Source of the DNA: an uncultured Myxococcaceae bacterium | GTDB lineage: Bacteria > Myxococcota_A > Polyangia > Polyangiales > Ga0077539 | NCBI GenBank assembly: GCA_945952225.1 | Contig: CAMFHP010000080.1 | Coordinates: forward strand, 1 to 39,746 | Reading direction: 5' to 3' | DNA length: 39,746 nt | Shown: positions 1 through 8,833 of the stretch, piece by piece | Position numbering within the stretch: the stretch's first letter is position 1 | Layout of the letters: every line of letters starts with the position of its first letter | The notes under the pieces: generated by a model | What the model was told of the DNA's origin: nothing | Seen by the model: the letters and a program-made list of their open reading frames with translations, nothing else | Databases searched by the model: none | Translations under genes and position numbers: made by a program

Positions 1-61
1 TGCCGCGTCCGTTGCGCGGCGACAAGGTCGTCAGGTTCCAGTTGGGGCAGGACACTTCCAC
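1..61 (-). CDS. Possible 5' fragment of an unidentified gene, cut by left edge
   Basis: Fourteen bases after the stop of the NACHT gene, a GTG opens a frame that runs off the window. It would begin MEVSCPNWNLTT. In this frame 18 of 20 codons end in G or C, as in the neighbouring real genes; the alternative GTG frame directly after the stop has many A/T third positions. It would be the next gene of the minus-strand operon containing the SDR, the ATPase and the NACHT protein. There is no clear ribosome-binding site, and too little sequence is visible to name a family. Confidence 0.3.
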   Translation of the reverse strand, partial: MEVSCPNWNLTTLSPRNGRG

Positions 62-74
62 CGCCCACGCGCAC

Positions 75-2237
75 TCAGAACGGGATCTCGTCGGCCTCCA
101 ACCACGCCTTCGCGATGCCGCGCGCGAGCCCCTCGTCGACGCTCCACACGGACTCGGCGCGCTGCGCCTCCGAGAGCACCGCACCTCGCACCGAGGCTTC
201 GATCAGCACCGCATCACGGAGATCGGCGCCGGTGAGGTTGGCGCCATCGAGACGTGCGCGATGCAGCTTTGCGCCACGCAGCACGCAGCGCCGCAGGTCC
301 GCGCCGCGCAGGTCGGCCTCCTCGGCGTTCACCGCGGAGAGGTCGAGGCCCGCGAGGTCGGCGCCCGCGAGGTCGGCGAACTGGAGGTTGAGCTCCGCGA
401 GCGAGAAGGCCCGCTCATAGGGCTCGTCAACGAGCTCCCTTCGCGCAGCCCGCAGCGTGCGGAAGAGCGTCTCCACGGCGTCGCTCCCCAGGCCATCGAG
501 CGGGAGGGGATCGTGCTGCGTCGCACTCCGCAGCCCGCCGAGCCGCAGCACCGCATCGAGCGCGCGGGCCCGCACCGTCGTGGGCTTCACGCCGAGCGCC
601 TTCGCCTCGTCGACCACCACGGACCACACCTCGTCACGCAGCAGCCCCGCGAGCACCGTGGTCACCAGCGCGCGCCACGCCTCGGCGAAGCCCGCGGTGG
701 TGCGGCTCCCGCCCGTCGCGAAGTTGCGCCACGTGGGGATCATCACGCGCAGCAGCGAGCGCAGCGACCCGTCGAGGCGCAACCTGCCGAAGAGGGCGAT
801 CCACGCGCGCACCTGCGCCTCGTCGTCGGAGGCCGACATGGACGCGCTGTCGACGTCGTCGACGGTGGCGAGCAGTCGGTTGCATCCGAACGCGAGGTGC
901 TCGGCGAGCAGGTACTCCGCGAGGCTCTCGTGAAAGAACGCGAGGTGACGCTCGCCCAGACGCACGAGCGGGAACAGCGCTGGCCCGCCGAGCGTCGCCG
1001 CGAGTTCGTCGTCGAGGGGGATTGCCGCGAAGGCAAAGCCTGGAGTGTGACGTTCTCCGTCACGTCGCGATTGCGCCGCGAGACGGCGCAACAGGAGGCG
1101 ATGCGCGTGCGGCGTGATCCCCGACCCACGACCGCAGGCCCAGCTCACGATCTCACGGTAGAGCGAGGCGCGATCCGTGAGGCGACTGCCCACACGAAGG
1201 TCGCGTCCCGCGTGCTGCATCTGCGCGAGGAGCAGCAGCGCGAAGGGAGAGTCCGTGAGACGCCACGCGAGCGGTCCCTCCTCGTCGACGGGCGCGAGCA
1301 GCGGCGTGATGTCGAGGGAGCGGCCCGTGTGCGCGTTCCAGCGCGCGGTCCATGCGAGGGCGCGGGCATCGTCGAAGGGCTGGAGCCAGAGCGCTCCGTA
1401 CGGCTCGCCGTCGCCGACGACCTCGCTCGTGAGGCGTGTCTGCACCGTCACGCAACGAAGCGCGGTCGCCTCGTTCGAGGGAGGGCGCACACCATCGACG
1501 AGGAGCAGCACCTCGGGCAGCAGCGTCGCATCGAGCTCGGTCGCGTCGATCTTCAACGCGGCCGCCACCGTTGCATCGAGGCTCTCGACGCCTCCTCGCG
1601 CGAACACCGGGAGGTAGCGCGCATCGTCGGCGAGTGCGTACGCGAGCATGAGGCACACGACGCTCTTGCCCGCGCCGCGCTCCCCCATGAGCACCACCTC
1701 GCGCCGTGATGGATCGGCGAACCAGGCGCGTACTGCATCGAGCGGGTCTTCGAAGCGACGCTCCTCCCCATCCCAGAGCTCACACGCCGGGGCCACGTAG
1801 ACATCGGCGAGCGTGACCGGGCTCTCGGGCCACACGCGGAACGACGGAAGCTCCTTGAGCCGCGCGCGATGCTGCTGCTCCGCCGCCAGCGTGGGCGACC
1901 GGAAGCTCGCGGGAAACACACCATGCAGCGCGCGGAACACCGTCGCCCGCTGCGCCGAGGCGAGGAGCGCACGCACCTTCGCGCGGGTGTCGTCGTCGTC
2001 AGTGCACGCCACGAGTAGCGCGTCGCGCGCCTCTCCCCGTCGCGACACGAGCTCGCCGAGTCCTGCCACGCCGGCGAAGCGCAGCCCCAGTTCGAAGGCC
2101 TTCGCGCGCGCCGCGTCGAGCGAGCCCGCGGAGGCCACGTCATCGAGCGCACCGTGGAGCGCGTCGGCGTCGCGGAGCACGCGCGCGAGGTCGCGACGGA
2201 CGGCCAATGCGACCTGCGGTTCGACCGCGGCGCTCAC
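75..2237 (-). CDS. NACHT-type STAND NTPase with C-terminal pentapeptide repeats
   Basis: Predicted 720-aa signal-transducing NTPase. An N-terminal helical region of about 130 residues is of unknown type and may be an effector or association domain. It is followed by a short stretch (VYVAP, about residue 147) that typically precedes NACHT domains, a Walker A motif GERGAGKS (about 185-192) and a Walker B-like strand LLLVDGV about 60 residues later. Residues about 613-692 are an A(D/N)LxxADL-type pentapeptide-repeat solenoid, probably the sensor or interaction surface. I chose the GTG at 2237 because it overlaps the stop of the upstream ATPase gene (GTGA), giving translational coupling; an upstream in-frame GTG at 2417 would lie deep inside that gene. 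No signal peptide or membrane segment is visible, so it is probably cytoplasmic. NACHT proteins of this build are known in bacterial defence and signalling, but the function here is unproven. Confidence 0.8.
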   Translation of the reverse strand: MSAAVEPQVALAVRRDLARVLRDADALHGALDDVASAGSLDAARAKAFELGLRFAGVAGLGELVSRRGEARDALLVACTDDDDTRAKVRALLASAQRATVFRALHGVFPASFRSPTLAAEQQHRARLKELPSFRVWPESPVTLADVYVAPACELWDGEERRFEDPLDAVRAWFADPSRREVVLMGERGAGKSVVCLMLAYALADDARYLPVFARGGVESLDATVAAALKIDATELDATLLPEVLLLVDGVRPPSNEATALRCVTVQTRLTSEVVGDGEPYGALWLQPFDDARALAWTARWNAHTGRSLDITPLLAPVDEEGPLAWRLTDSPFALLLLAQMQHAGRDLRVGSRLTDRASLYREIVSWACGRGSGITPHAHRLLLRRLAAQSRRDGERHTPGFAFAAIPLDDELAATLGGPALFPLVRLGERHLAFFHESLAEYLLAEHLAFGCNRLLATVDDVDSASMSASDDEAQVRAWIALFGRLRLDGSLRSLLRVMIPTWRNFATGGSRTTAGFAEAWRALVTTVLAGLLRDEVWSVVVDEAKALGVKPTTVRARALDAVLRLGGLRSATQHDPLPLDGLGSDAVETLFRTLRAARRELVDEPYERAFSLAELNLQFADLAGADLAGLDLSAVNAEEADLRGADLRRCVLRGAKLHRARLDGANLTGADLRDAVLIEASVRGAVLSEAQRAESVWSVDEGLARGIAKAWLEADEIPF

Positions 2238-3478
2238 GGCTTCGCACGCAGGAGCGCGCGGCTCCACAGCGGGTTCAGAAGGTACTGGTCGGCCTGGTTC
2301 GGCACGGGCTGGAGCACCGTGTAGAGCAGCGGCGTGTCGTGCAGGTCGCCCTTGAGTTCGACCGTGAGCTTCTGCGCGCGGAGCGCCGCTTCGATCGCGG
2401 GAAGGTGCGCCACGCACTCGGGCATGCGCTTGAAGTCACGGAGCCGCGCGTCGACAAAATCGGCCACGGCCCCCTCGTCGAGCGGCAGGCGCTTGTAGCC
2501 CCATTGAAAGAGGTCGCGGCAGCTCTTGAGGAACATCCCGACCTGCCCGTTCGACTCGCGCACCACGAGGTCGAGCGCCGATTCATCGAGCACGGGCCTG
2601 GCCTCGTAGAGCTCATCGACGTGGCGCTGGTAGATGGCGCGCAACACGTCGTCGTCGAAGAAGCGCAGGGTGACGAAGTCGTTGAGCTCCTTGTCGTGGC
2701 CGTTGAACCAGGCCGTGCGCACGGTCACGAGCACCGTCGCGTGCGGGTGCGTCGCGATCGCGAGGAGGCGCTGCACGAGGTCGGCGCACGCGCTCCCTTC
2801 GGCGCCGCGGCGCCGTTCGAGCAGGTCGAGGTCGTCGACGAAGAGCAGCACCGGACGCTGTGCTTCAAGGTCGCGCAACGCATCGAGCAGGTCGCGGATC
2901 CACTCGACCACCTGGGCGTCGACGGGCGCGCGAAGCACCGTGCGCTCGGCCTCGTTGTGCCGCGACTCGGCGCGGTCGGTCACCCCGAGCGAGAGCGACG
3001 AGGGGCCCACGGAGCCCTTCGCTTCGAGCGTCGCCGTGGTGCCCTGCGAGGTCTCGCGGCTCTGCTCGGCGTACTCGCCCGCCACGAGGCGGCGGCGCTG
3101 CTCCTGATCGCGCTGAAAGTCCTCCCAGAGATGTCGGTCGGATGCGGGGACCTTGTCGAGCGCCACGGGGAGGAGCTTCCACAGGGCGAGGAAGAGATCG
3201 TCGAGCACGGGCCGCACGCCGCCGCGGTGGTTGGCCATCACGGTCACCGTGCGCCACGCCCCTTCGCGCGCGGCGAGCTTCTGGAGCAGCACGCGGACGA
3301 AGTGCGACTTGCCCGTGCGCATCTCGCCGTGCACCGCGAGGATCTCGTTGGCCGTGCTGCGCGTGGCGAGGGCGTCGAGGGCGAGTTCCATCTCGACGTC
3401 GCGGCCGACGAAGAGGCGGGCGAGCAGCGGCTCCGGCGGCGGATTGACGTTGAAGAGGTTGACCAGGTCGCGGCCCAT
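2234..3478 (-). CDS. Orc1/Cdc6-like (AAA_16-type) P-loop ATPase
   Basis: A 414-aa cytoplasmic ATPase. The start region LFVGRD (residues 22-27) followed by Walker A GEMRTGKS (51-58) is typical of AAA_16/Orc1-Cdc6-like NTPases. Walker B is VLLFVDDLD (210-218), and a sensor-like strand TVLVTVRTAWF follows. The middle (about 130-185) is a charged, Ser/Thr/Glu-rich insert. The C-terminal 100 residues look helical/winged-helix-like. The ATG at 3478 sits 5 bases after the SDR stop; a longer frame would run 64 codons into the SDR gene and is unlikely. Its stop overlaps the start of the NACHT gene by 4 bases. This suggests that the two NTPases are made in fixed proportion and work together. The role is unknown; peptide- or nucleic-acid-sensing conflict systems and regulatory NTPase complexes are both possible. 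Confidence 0.78.
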   Translation of the reverse strand: MGRDLVNLFNVNPPPEPLLARLFVGRDVEMELALDALATRSTANEILAVHGEMRTGKSHFVRVLLQKLAAREGAWRTVTVMANHRGGVRPVLDDLFLALWKLLPVALDKVPASDRHLWEDFQRDQEQRRRLVAGEYAEQSRETSQGTTATLEAKGSVGPSSLSLGVTDRAESRHNEAERTVLRAPVDAQVVEWIRDLLDALRDLEAQRPVLLFVDDLDLLERRRGAEGSACADLVQRLLAIATHPHATVLVTVRTAWFNGHDKELNDFVTLRFFDDDVLRAIYQRHVDELYEARPVLDESALDLVVRESNGQVGMFLKSCRDLFQWGYKRLPLDEGAVADFVDARLRDFKRMPECVAHLPAIEAALRAQKLTVELKGDLHDTPLLYTVLQPVPNQADQYLLNPLWSRALLRAKP

Positions 3479-3483
3479 GGCGC

Positions 3484-4254
3484 TCACACCGCGCGCCCCT
3501 GGCCGCCGTCGACGGGCACGCACGCGCCGGTCACCCACGACGCCCGCGGAGAGCACAGGAACGCCACCACGCTCGCCACCTCGTCGGGCGCGCCGAAGCG
3601 TCCCCAGGGGAGCTCCTCGCGCAGCATCTTCTCGACGCGCGCGGGGTCGCTCTTCGCGCGGCGATCCCACGAACCGCCTTCAAACAAGACCGATCCCGGC
3701 GCCACGGTGTTCACCCGGATGCGGTGCTTCGCGAGGTCGACGGCCATCTCCTTGCCCAGCGCGATCACCGCGCCCTTCGCGGTCACGTAGGGCGCCGACG
3801 GACCGTACTCGCGCCCGTACACACTCGACACATGCACGATCGCGCCGCCGCCGTGGTCCTTCATCCAGGCCACCGCGCGCCGTGAGCAGTGCACCGTCGC
3901 GTGGAGGTTCAGATCCAACACGCGCTGCCACTCGTCGTCGGTGGCGCGGTCGAAGCTTCCGCTCCCGAGCGATCCGCCCGCGTTGTTCACCAGCACGTCG
4001 ATCGCGCCCCAGCGCGAGACCGTGTCGTCGACCGCGAGGGCCGCGCCGCCCGCCGTCGACACGTCGGCCGTCACACCGTGCGCTTCGATCCCTTCGGCGG
4101 TGAGGGCTGCCACCGCCGCGTCGAGGGACTCGGGCGTGCGACCGCAGAGCGTGACCCGCGCGCCCTCGCGACCCAGGGCCCGCGCGATGGCGAGACCGAT
4201 TCCCCGTGAGCTGCCCGTGATGAGCGCGGCGCGACCGTTCAGTGCCAGATCCAT
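3484..4254 (-). CDS. Short-chain dehydrogenase/reductase (SDR) family oxidoreductase
   Basis: A 256-aa classical SDR, the usual length for the family. It shows the NAD(P)-binding motif TGSSRGIG (13-20), the NNAG motif (90-93) and the catalytic Ser (143/144), Tyr156 and Lys160 (YVTAK). The C-terminal VTGACVPVDGG stretch is also conserved. Basic residues after the glycine motif (R40) may favour NADP(H). The substrate cannot be read from sequence; 3-oxoacyl-ACP reductase-like or glucose-dehydrogenase-like activity is possible. It is the first gene of the minus-strand group, with only 5 bases to the next ATG, so it is probably cotranscribed with the two NTPase genes although no functional link is evident. 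The promoter should lie in the divergent region 4255-4428. Confidence 0.9.
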   Translation of the reverse strand: MDLALNGRAALITGSSRGIGLAIARALGREGARVTLCGRTPESLDAAVAALTAEGIEAHGVTADVSTAGGAALAVDDTVSRWGAIDVLVNNAGGSLGSGSFDRATDDEWQRVLDLNLHATVHCSRRAVAWMKDHGGGAIVHVSSVYGREYGPSAPYVTAKGAVIALGKEMAVDLAKHRIRVNTVAPGSVLFEGGSWDRRAKSDPARVEKMLREELPWGRFGAPDEVASVVAFLCSPRASWVTGACVPVDGGQGRAV

Positions 4255-4364
4255 GGGATCCGATGGCTACCGCGCCCCGACCGGGACCTCCAATCCCGTG
4301 TGTGTCCCTGCGCAGCGTGCACCCTCGCGCACACCAAAGCGTTGTTTTTGCACAGGAATCCGCC

Positions 4365-4384
4365 TTGCGAATTCGAATCCGCAA
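4365..4384. promoter_or_regulatory. 20-bp near-perfect dyad, candidate operator
   Basis: TTGCGAATTCGAATCCGCAA is an inverted repeat with a single mismatched base pair (positions 6 and 15 of the 20). It lies in the only AT-richer stretch between the divergent SDR (start 4254) and Hsp70-like (start 4429) genes, 110 and 44 bases from the two starts. The position and symmetry suit a homodimeric repressor or activator controlling one or both genes. No regulator is encoded immediately beside it. Confidence 0.5.
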
Positions 4385-4428
4385 TGCGACGTTCAAGTCC
4401 ACTTCAACCCACACCCTCATACCTGATC

Positions 4429-6783
4429 ATGGACCCGTTACTGTTTGGTCTTGACACGTCGGTTCCGCAGCTCGTGGTGGCCGGCTTCGACGGCACGCAG
4501 ATCCTGCTCCTCTCTTCGGGCGCGCTCGCCGACGAGCCCGGCGCCTTCGCCGCGATGGCCGCGGGATGGGGCCCCGAGAGCGCGCCGATCGCCTCGCTCG
4601 AAGAGCGCGCGGCGCGTTCGTTCTGGCTCCTTCGCACGCGCTTCGTCGAGCCCGTGAGCGCGCCGTGTGAGGCCGTGCTCGTGGTGCCCGAGTGTGTGGG
4701 CTCGCGGGCCCGCGATGCGCTCGTTCGCGCTGCGGTCCGCGCGGAGTTCACCGTGCGCGCCGCGCTGCGACCCACGGAGGCCATCGCGCGCCTCGACGGC
4801 GTTCGCACGCACGAGGGTTTCTCCGTGGTGGTGAGCGCCGACCTCGGGCACCTCGAAGCCGCGGTGTTCGAGGGGGCGCCGGGCCTTCCGATCACCCGCG
4901 CGTGCCGTGGGGTGTCGGTGGGGCTCGGTGATCTCTTCGTCGAAGAGGTGGTCGCGTGGGCGGGCTTCACGCTCGACCACCGTCACCCCGGCACGCTCGC
5001 GCGCTCGCCCGACTGGCGCGCGTTCGTCGCCGACGCGGTGTGGGCGGGCCTCGCGACGTGGACCCTCGGCAGGCCCCTCACGCTCGCCACGCCCTCGCTC
5101 GTGCCCGCAGGCGGACCGGCGCAGCTCACGCTCACCGCCGACGTGCTCTCCCTCGCGTTCGACGACATGGTCGAGCGCGTGGTGGCCGTGGTCGATGAGG
5201 CGCTGCACGCCGCGGGCGTGTCGCTCGCGCAGCTCCGTCGGGTGGTGTTCGCGGGGCGGCAGAGCGCGGTGCCGTGGCTCTGCGCGCGCCTCTCGCAACG
5301 GTGGAAGGCCGTGCCCTGTGTGGCCGTCGAGCCCGGCGCTGCGGCCCAGAGCGCGGCGGTCGAGGCGGCGCGGATGCACCGTGATTCGCTGCGTCCCGTG
5401 GGGTCTCCGCGGCCGTCGTATGTGCCCGCGTCGGCGCCGCCGTCGATTCCGCCGCTGCCTCCGCCGGGCGCGTGGGATGCGTCGCACCCCGAGCCCGCGC
5501 GCATCCCGTCGCCGCCGCCGCAACGGCCTGCTGCGACGCCGCGCGAGCGCCCTGCCATCACGCCGCCGCGCGAGCGCCCTGCGATGCCGCCGCCCGAGGC
5601 GCGTCCGTCGTCGAGGCCGCCGGGGCCGCCGTCGCATCCGCCCGCGAGCTCGTCGCACCCGCCGCAACACGGCGGCGCGGGCCTCCACGCGCGACTGCCC
5701 CGCGAGGGAACCTTCGTGCTCCCCGCGAGCGCGGCCTCGTTGCGCGCGCTGCCCGTGGTGCGACCGGCCACCGACGACGAGGTGGTGATGCCGATGTTCC
5801 TCGCGTCGCTGCTCGCGCAGGTGGGCATGCGTCCGCACCTCACGGGCACGCTGGTGCTCCGCGGCGAGGGCGACACCGTGAGCCTCGGCATCGAAGCGGG
5901 AACGCCCTACGTGCTCCCCGGCGAGCGCGCCCGCGTGCTCCGCGCCTTCGACTGGAAGGAGGGTGCGTTCGAGCTCCTCGACGACCGCTTCGCGCAGCGT
6001 CACGCGGCGGTGCGCGAGCCCATGACGGGGCTCGTCGTGGCGGGGCTCCGTCCGTGGATCCGCACGCTGCCCGAGGGCGATCTCCTCGCGCTCCTGCACC
6101 ACCGCGAGGGTCTGGCGCCGGTGCTCCGTCCCGACCGCGCGTCACGGCTTCAGCGCATGCGCCTCGCGGCCTCGGAGGAGCGCACGGTCACGCGCGGGTT
6201 CGAAGCGCACGTCGACCTCGCGACGCACCTTCGCAGCGCGAGCTCGATGCTCCGACTGCTCACGGTGCTCGAACTCTTCGAGGTGCTCGACTGGGTGCCC
6301 GTGCAGCGCCGCGTCGCCGCCGATCCGCGCGACGAGCTCCTGCGCCGCGTGGAGCGCATGCGCACGCAGAACCACTTCGAGGTGCTCTTCGTTCACTGGA
6401 GCGTCGGGGCCGAAGAGATCGCTGCGGCGTGGCAGAAGTTCCAGCAGGAGTACGGCCCCGCGGGCACCTGGTACGCGCTCGATCGCGCGCTGTGCCGCGA
6501 GGCCCTCGACCGCGGCGCCGCGGCGTGGGCGGTGCTCTCGAAGGAGTCGTCGCGCCTGCGCCACCGCTGCGAGTCGTACCCCACCGTCGATCAGTCGATG
6601 CTCATTCCGATGATCGAAGCGCGCCTCAAGATGCTCGCCTACGCGAAGCAGACCGAGGAGGCCGAAGACATGGCCCGTCTGCTCCGCGAGATCCTGAGCA
6701 CGGCGCCGCCGCCCGCGGAGCACGGGCACCACGGGCACGCGCCCGCAGCGCCCGCACCGTCTTCGAACGCTACGCCCCGATGA
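4429..6783 (+). CDS. Hsp70-like / DUF4388-like / J-domain-like fusion protein
   Basis: A 784-aa protein. Residues about 1-330 follow the layout of an Hsp70/actin-like ATPase: FGLDTS at the phosphate-1 position, a [13 protein letters not shown] segment followed by RPTEAIA (the Hsp70 EPTAA region), [12 protein letters not shown] at phosphate-2, and [13 protein letters not shown] matching the adenosine-binding VGGSSRIP motif. The glycines and threonines that bind nucleotide are largely replaced, so it may be a pseudo-ATPase. A Pro-rich linker (about 330-430) leads to a DUF4388/PATAN-like segment ([16 protein letters not shown]). Near the C-terminus, [17 protein letters not shown] resembles the start of a J-like domain, without a clear HPD. 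ATG 4429 is preferred because the 43 upstream in-frame residues cross the promoter region. Its last 14 bases overlap the convergent kbl. Myxobacteria use such fusions in signalling; the exact role is unknown. Confidence 0.72.
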   Translation: MDPLLFGLDTSVPQLVVAGFDGTQILLLSSGALADEPGAFAAMAAGWGPESAPIASLEERAARSFWLLRTRFVEPVSAPCEAVLVVPECVGSRARDALVRAAVRAEFTVRAALRPTEAIARLDGVRTHEGFSVVVSADLGHLEAAVFEGAPGLPITRACRGVSVGLGDLFVEEVVAWAGFTLDHRHPGTLARSPDWRAFVADAVWAGLATWTLGRPLTLATPSLVPAGGPAQLTLTADVLSLAFDDMVERVVAVVDEALHAAGVSLAQLRRVVFAGRQSAVPWLCARLSQRWKAVPCVAVEPGAAAQSAAVEAARMHRDSLRPVGSPRPSYVPASAPPSIPPLPPPGAWDASHPEPARIPSPPPQRPAATPRERPAITPPRERPAMPPPEARPSSRPPGPPSHPPASSSHPPQHGGAGLHARLPREGTFVLPASAASLRALPVVRPATDDEVVMPMFLASLLAQVGMRPHLTGTLVLRGEGDTVSLGIEAGTPYVLPGERARVLRAFDWKEGAFELLDDRFAQRHAAVREPMTGLVVAGLRPWIRTLPEGDLLALLHHREGLAPVLRPDRASRLQRMRLAASEERTVTRGFEAHVDLATHLRSASSMLRLLTVLELFEVLDWVPVQRRVAADPRDELLRRVERMRTQNHFEVLFVHWSVGAEEIAAAWQKFQQEYGPAGTWYALDRALCREALDRGAAAWAVLSKESSRLRHRCESYPTVDQSMLIPMIEARLKMLAYAKQTEEAEDMARLLREILSTAPPPAEHGHHGHAPAAPAPSSNATPR

Positions 6784-7975
6784 TGCCGAGCGCGCGTCCG
6801 ACGCGCGTGAACGCGGCCACGGTGTGGTCGACGTCGGCGGTCTCGTGCACGGCCGAGAGCTGCACGCGGATGCGCGCCTCGCCCTTCGGCACCACGGGAT
6901 AGAAGAACCCGATCACGTACACGCCCTCGTCGAGCAGGGCCGCGGCCATCTTCTGCGCGAGCACGGCGTCGCCGAGCATCACGGGCACGATGGGGTGGAT
7001 GCCCGGCTTGATCGTGAAGCCCGCGGCGGTCATTCCCTCGCGGAAGCGCATCGCGTTGGCCATGACCTTGTCGCGCAGCGCGGTCGACGCGGTGAGCAGG
7101 TCGAGGGCCGCGTTGGCGGCGCCCACGATCGAGGGCGCGACGGTGTTCGAGAAGAGGTACGGACGCGACCGCTGGCGCAGCAGGTCGACGATCTCGCGAC
7201 GGGCCGCGGTGAACCCGCCCGACGCGCCGCCGAGGGCCTTGCCGAAGGTGCCCGTCACGATGTCGACGCGCGACGTGACGCCGAAGTGCTCGGGCGTTCC
7301 GCGGCCCGTGGCGCCGATGAAGCCCGTGGCGTGCGAGTCGTCGACCATCACCATCGCGTCGTACTTCTCGGCGAGGTCGCAGATGGCGTCGAGGCGCGCG
7401 AGGTAGCCGTCCATCGAGAAGACGCCGTCGGTGGCGACGAGGCGCAGGCGCTTCGACTGCGTGGCCTGCAGGGCCTTTTCGAGCGCGGCGAGGTCGTTGT
7501 TGGGATAGCGGTGGCGCTCGGCCTTGCAGAGGCGGATGCCGTCGATGATCGACGCGTGGTTGAGCGCGTCGGAGATGATCGCGTCCTCTTCGCCGAGGAG
7601 CGTTTCGAAGAGCCCGCCGTTCGCGTCGAAGGCCGAGCCGTAGAGGATGGCGTCTTCCATTCCGACGAAGGCGGCGATCTTCGCTTCGAGGGTCTTGTGG
7701 ATGTCCTGCGTGCCGCAGATGAAGCGCACCGACGAGAGGCCGTGACCGTGCGAGTCGAGGGTCGCGTGGGCGGCGGCGATGACCGCGGGGTGCGCGCTGA
7801 GCCCGAGGTAGTTGTTCGCGCAGAAGTTCAGCACCTCGCGCGTGCCTCCGTCGGGGCGCGCGACGCGGATGTGCGAGCCCTGCGGCGTGACGATCACGCG
7901 CTCGTTCTTGTAGAGCCCGGCGGCGCGGATTTCGTCGAGCGTGGCGGCGTAGAGTTCTCGGGCGCGGGTGTACAT
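6770..7975 (-). CDS. kbl: Glycine C-acetyltransferase (2-amino-3-ketobutyrate CoA ligase)
   Basis: A 401-aa PLP-dependent alpha-oxoamine synthase, close to the 398 aa of E. coli Kbl. It converts 2-amino-3-ketobutyrate plus CoA to glycine and acetyl-CoA, the second step of threonine breakdown. Visible hallmarks are FCANNYLGL (about 51-59), the [15 protein letters not shown] segment, VDDSHATGF with the PLP-contacting Asp and His (about 211-219), and the Schiff-base lysine K246 in [10 protein letters not shown]. The ATG at 7975 gives the usual N-terminus ([13 protein letters not shown]); the longer frame adds 13 unlikely residues. The usual partner tdh (threonine dehydrogenase) is not adjacent. 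The related enzymes 8-amino-7-oxononanoate synthase and serine palmitoyltransferase are less likely given the near full-length Kbl match. Confidence 0.93.
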   Translation of the reverse strand: MYTRARELYAATLDEIRAAGLYKNERVIVTPQGSHIRVARPDGGTREVLNFCANNYLGLSAHPAVIAAAHATLDSHGHGLSSVRFICGTQDIHKTLEAKIAAFVGMEDAILYGSAFDANGGLFETLLGEEDAIISDALNHASIIDGIRLCKAERHRYPNNDLAALEKALQATQSKRLRLVATDGVFSMDGYLARLDAICDLAEKYDAMVMVDDSHATGFIGATGRGTPEHFGVTSRVDIVTGTFGKALGGASGGFTAARREIVDLLRQRSRPYLFSNTVAPSIVGAANAALDLLTASTALRDKVMANAMRFREGMTAAGFTIKPGIHPIVPVMLGDAVLAQKMAAALLDEGVYVIGFFYPVVPKGEARIRVQLSAVHETADVDHTVAAFTRVGRALGIIGA

Positions 7976-8032
7976 GGCGCGCGGAGGGTAGTTCCGGCCG
8001 ACGCGCGGGGGCAACGGCGATGGCGTCGGGGG

Positions 8033-8833
8033 TCAGTTCCGCGCAGAGGACGCGGGGTCGACGAGGGGGAGGAGCGTTGCGATGACGGCGCGGAGAAAGT
8101 CTGCGAGACCGATGCGCGCGCCACGGTCGCACAGCCCTTCGAGCGCGGGTTCATCGCGGATGGCGAGACACCGACGCTCGCGCTCCCACGTGGTCACGCC
8201 GAGCGCGTGGAGCGCCTGCTTCGGGTGCTTCGACGCGTGACGGTCGGACGCATCGAGTCGCTCGGCATGGAGCACGGGGTCGACACCGAGCTGCTGCCGT
8301 AGCGCCGTCGCGCGTGTGAGCTCCGCGTCGGTCTCGGGCTCGAAGCCCGCGAGCACCCACGCCTCGCGCATCGGGTCGGGACACGCCAGCACGAGCGCGA
8401 GCGGTGTGTGGCCGCCCGCGTTCCACTGGGATGCGCCCTGCGTGAGGCCCGACCTGCGCGCCGTGCCATCACGGTCCATGTCCCAGACGAGCACGACGGC
8501 TTCCAACGGAGCGCCGCCCTCGCGCATCCGGCGGACGACGCGCGCGATCGTGTCGACCATGCGCGCGCCGGGCTCCGTGGGCGCGCCCTGAAAGTGCCCG
8601 TGGGAGCGACGGATGCCGAGCTTCGTCGCGAGGGCGTTGAGGCCGTGCAGGTCGAACCACGGTCGCTGATCGAAGGTCGCGGCATCGGGCCACCACGCGC
8701 GCACGGTGTCGGGCGCGTCGACGAGCTGCGCGGCCACCCACGGTGATCCCCGGAGCGCGAGGATTTCGTCGATCAGCGTCGCGGCCGTGCGGTGGTCCGC
8801 AGCGGCCTCGCAGAACATGACCCACGATTTCAC
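8033..8833 (-). CDS. Toprim-like protein, putative nuclease partner of the adjacent ATPase
   Basis: A 266-aa protein not assignable to a named family by eye. The N-terminus MKSWVMFCEAAADHRTA has a hydrophobic strand ending in Glu9, and residues 114-123 (VLVWDMDRDG) are a hydrophobic strand followed by Asp118, Asp120 and Asp122. A Glu after the first strand and a DxD after a later strand are the metal-binding signature of Toprim folds (OLD nucleases, AriB, DUF3226/DUF4435-like proteins). The GTG at 8833 overlaps the stop of the upstream ATPase gene (GTGA); an earlier in-frame start would add only seven residues. The arrangement resembles split OLD-like or PARIS-like systems in which an ABC-type ATPase controls a Toprim effector. 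Nuclease activity is inferred, and homology to AriB is not established. Confidence 0.68.
   Translation of the reverse strand: MKSWVMFCEAAADHRTAATLIDEILALRGSPWVAAQLVDAPDTVRAWWPDAATFDQRPWFDLHGLNALATKLGIRRSHGHFQGAPTEPGARMVDTIARVVRRMREGGAPLEAVVLVWDMDRDGTARRSGLTQGASQWNAGGHTPLALVLACPDPMREAWVLAGFEPETDAELTRATALRQQLGVDPVLHAERLDASDRHASKHPKQALHALGVTTWERERRCLAIRDEPALEGLCDRGARIGLADFLRAVIATLLPLVDPASSARN

Noticed and set aside
12-1709. 565-codon plus-strand frame opposite the NACHT gene
   Set aside because: Arg/Glu-rich composition typical of antisense frames in GC-rich DNA; the minus-strand protein has a P-loop and pentapeptide repeats.
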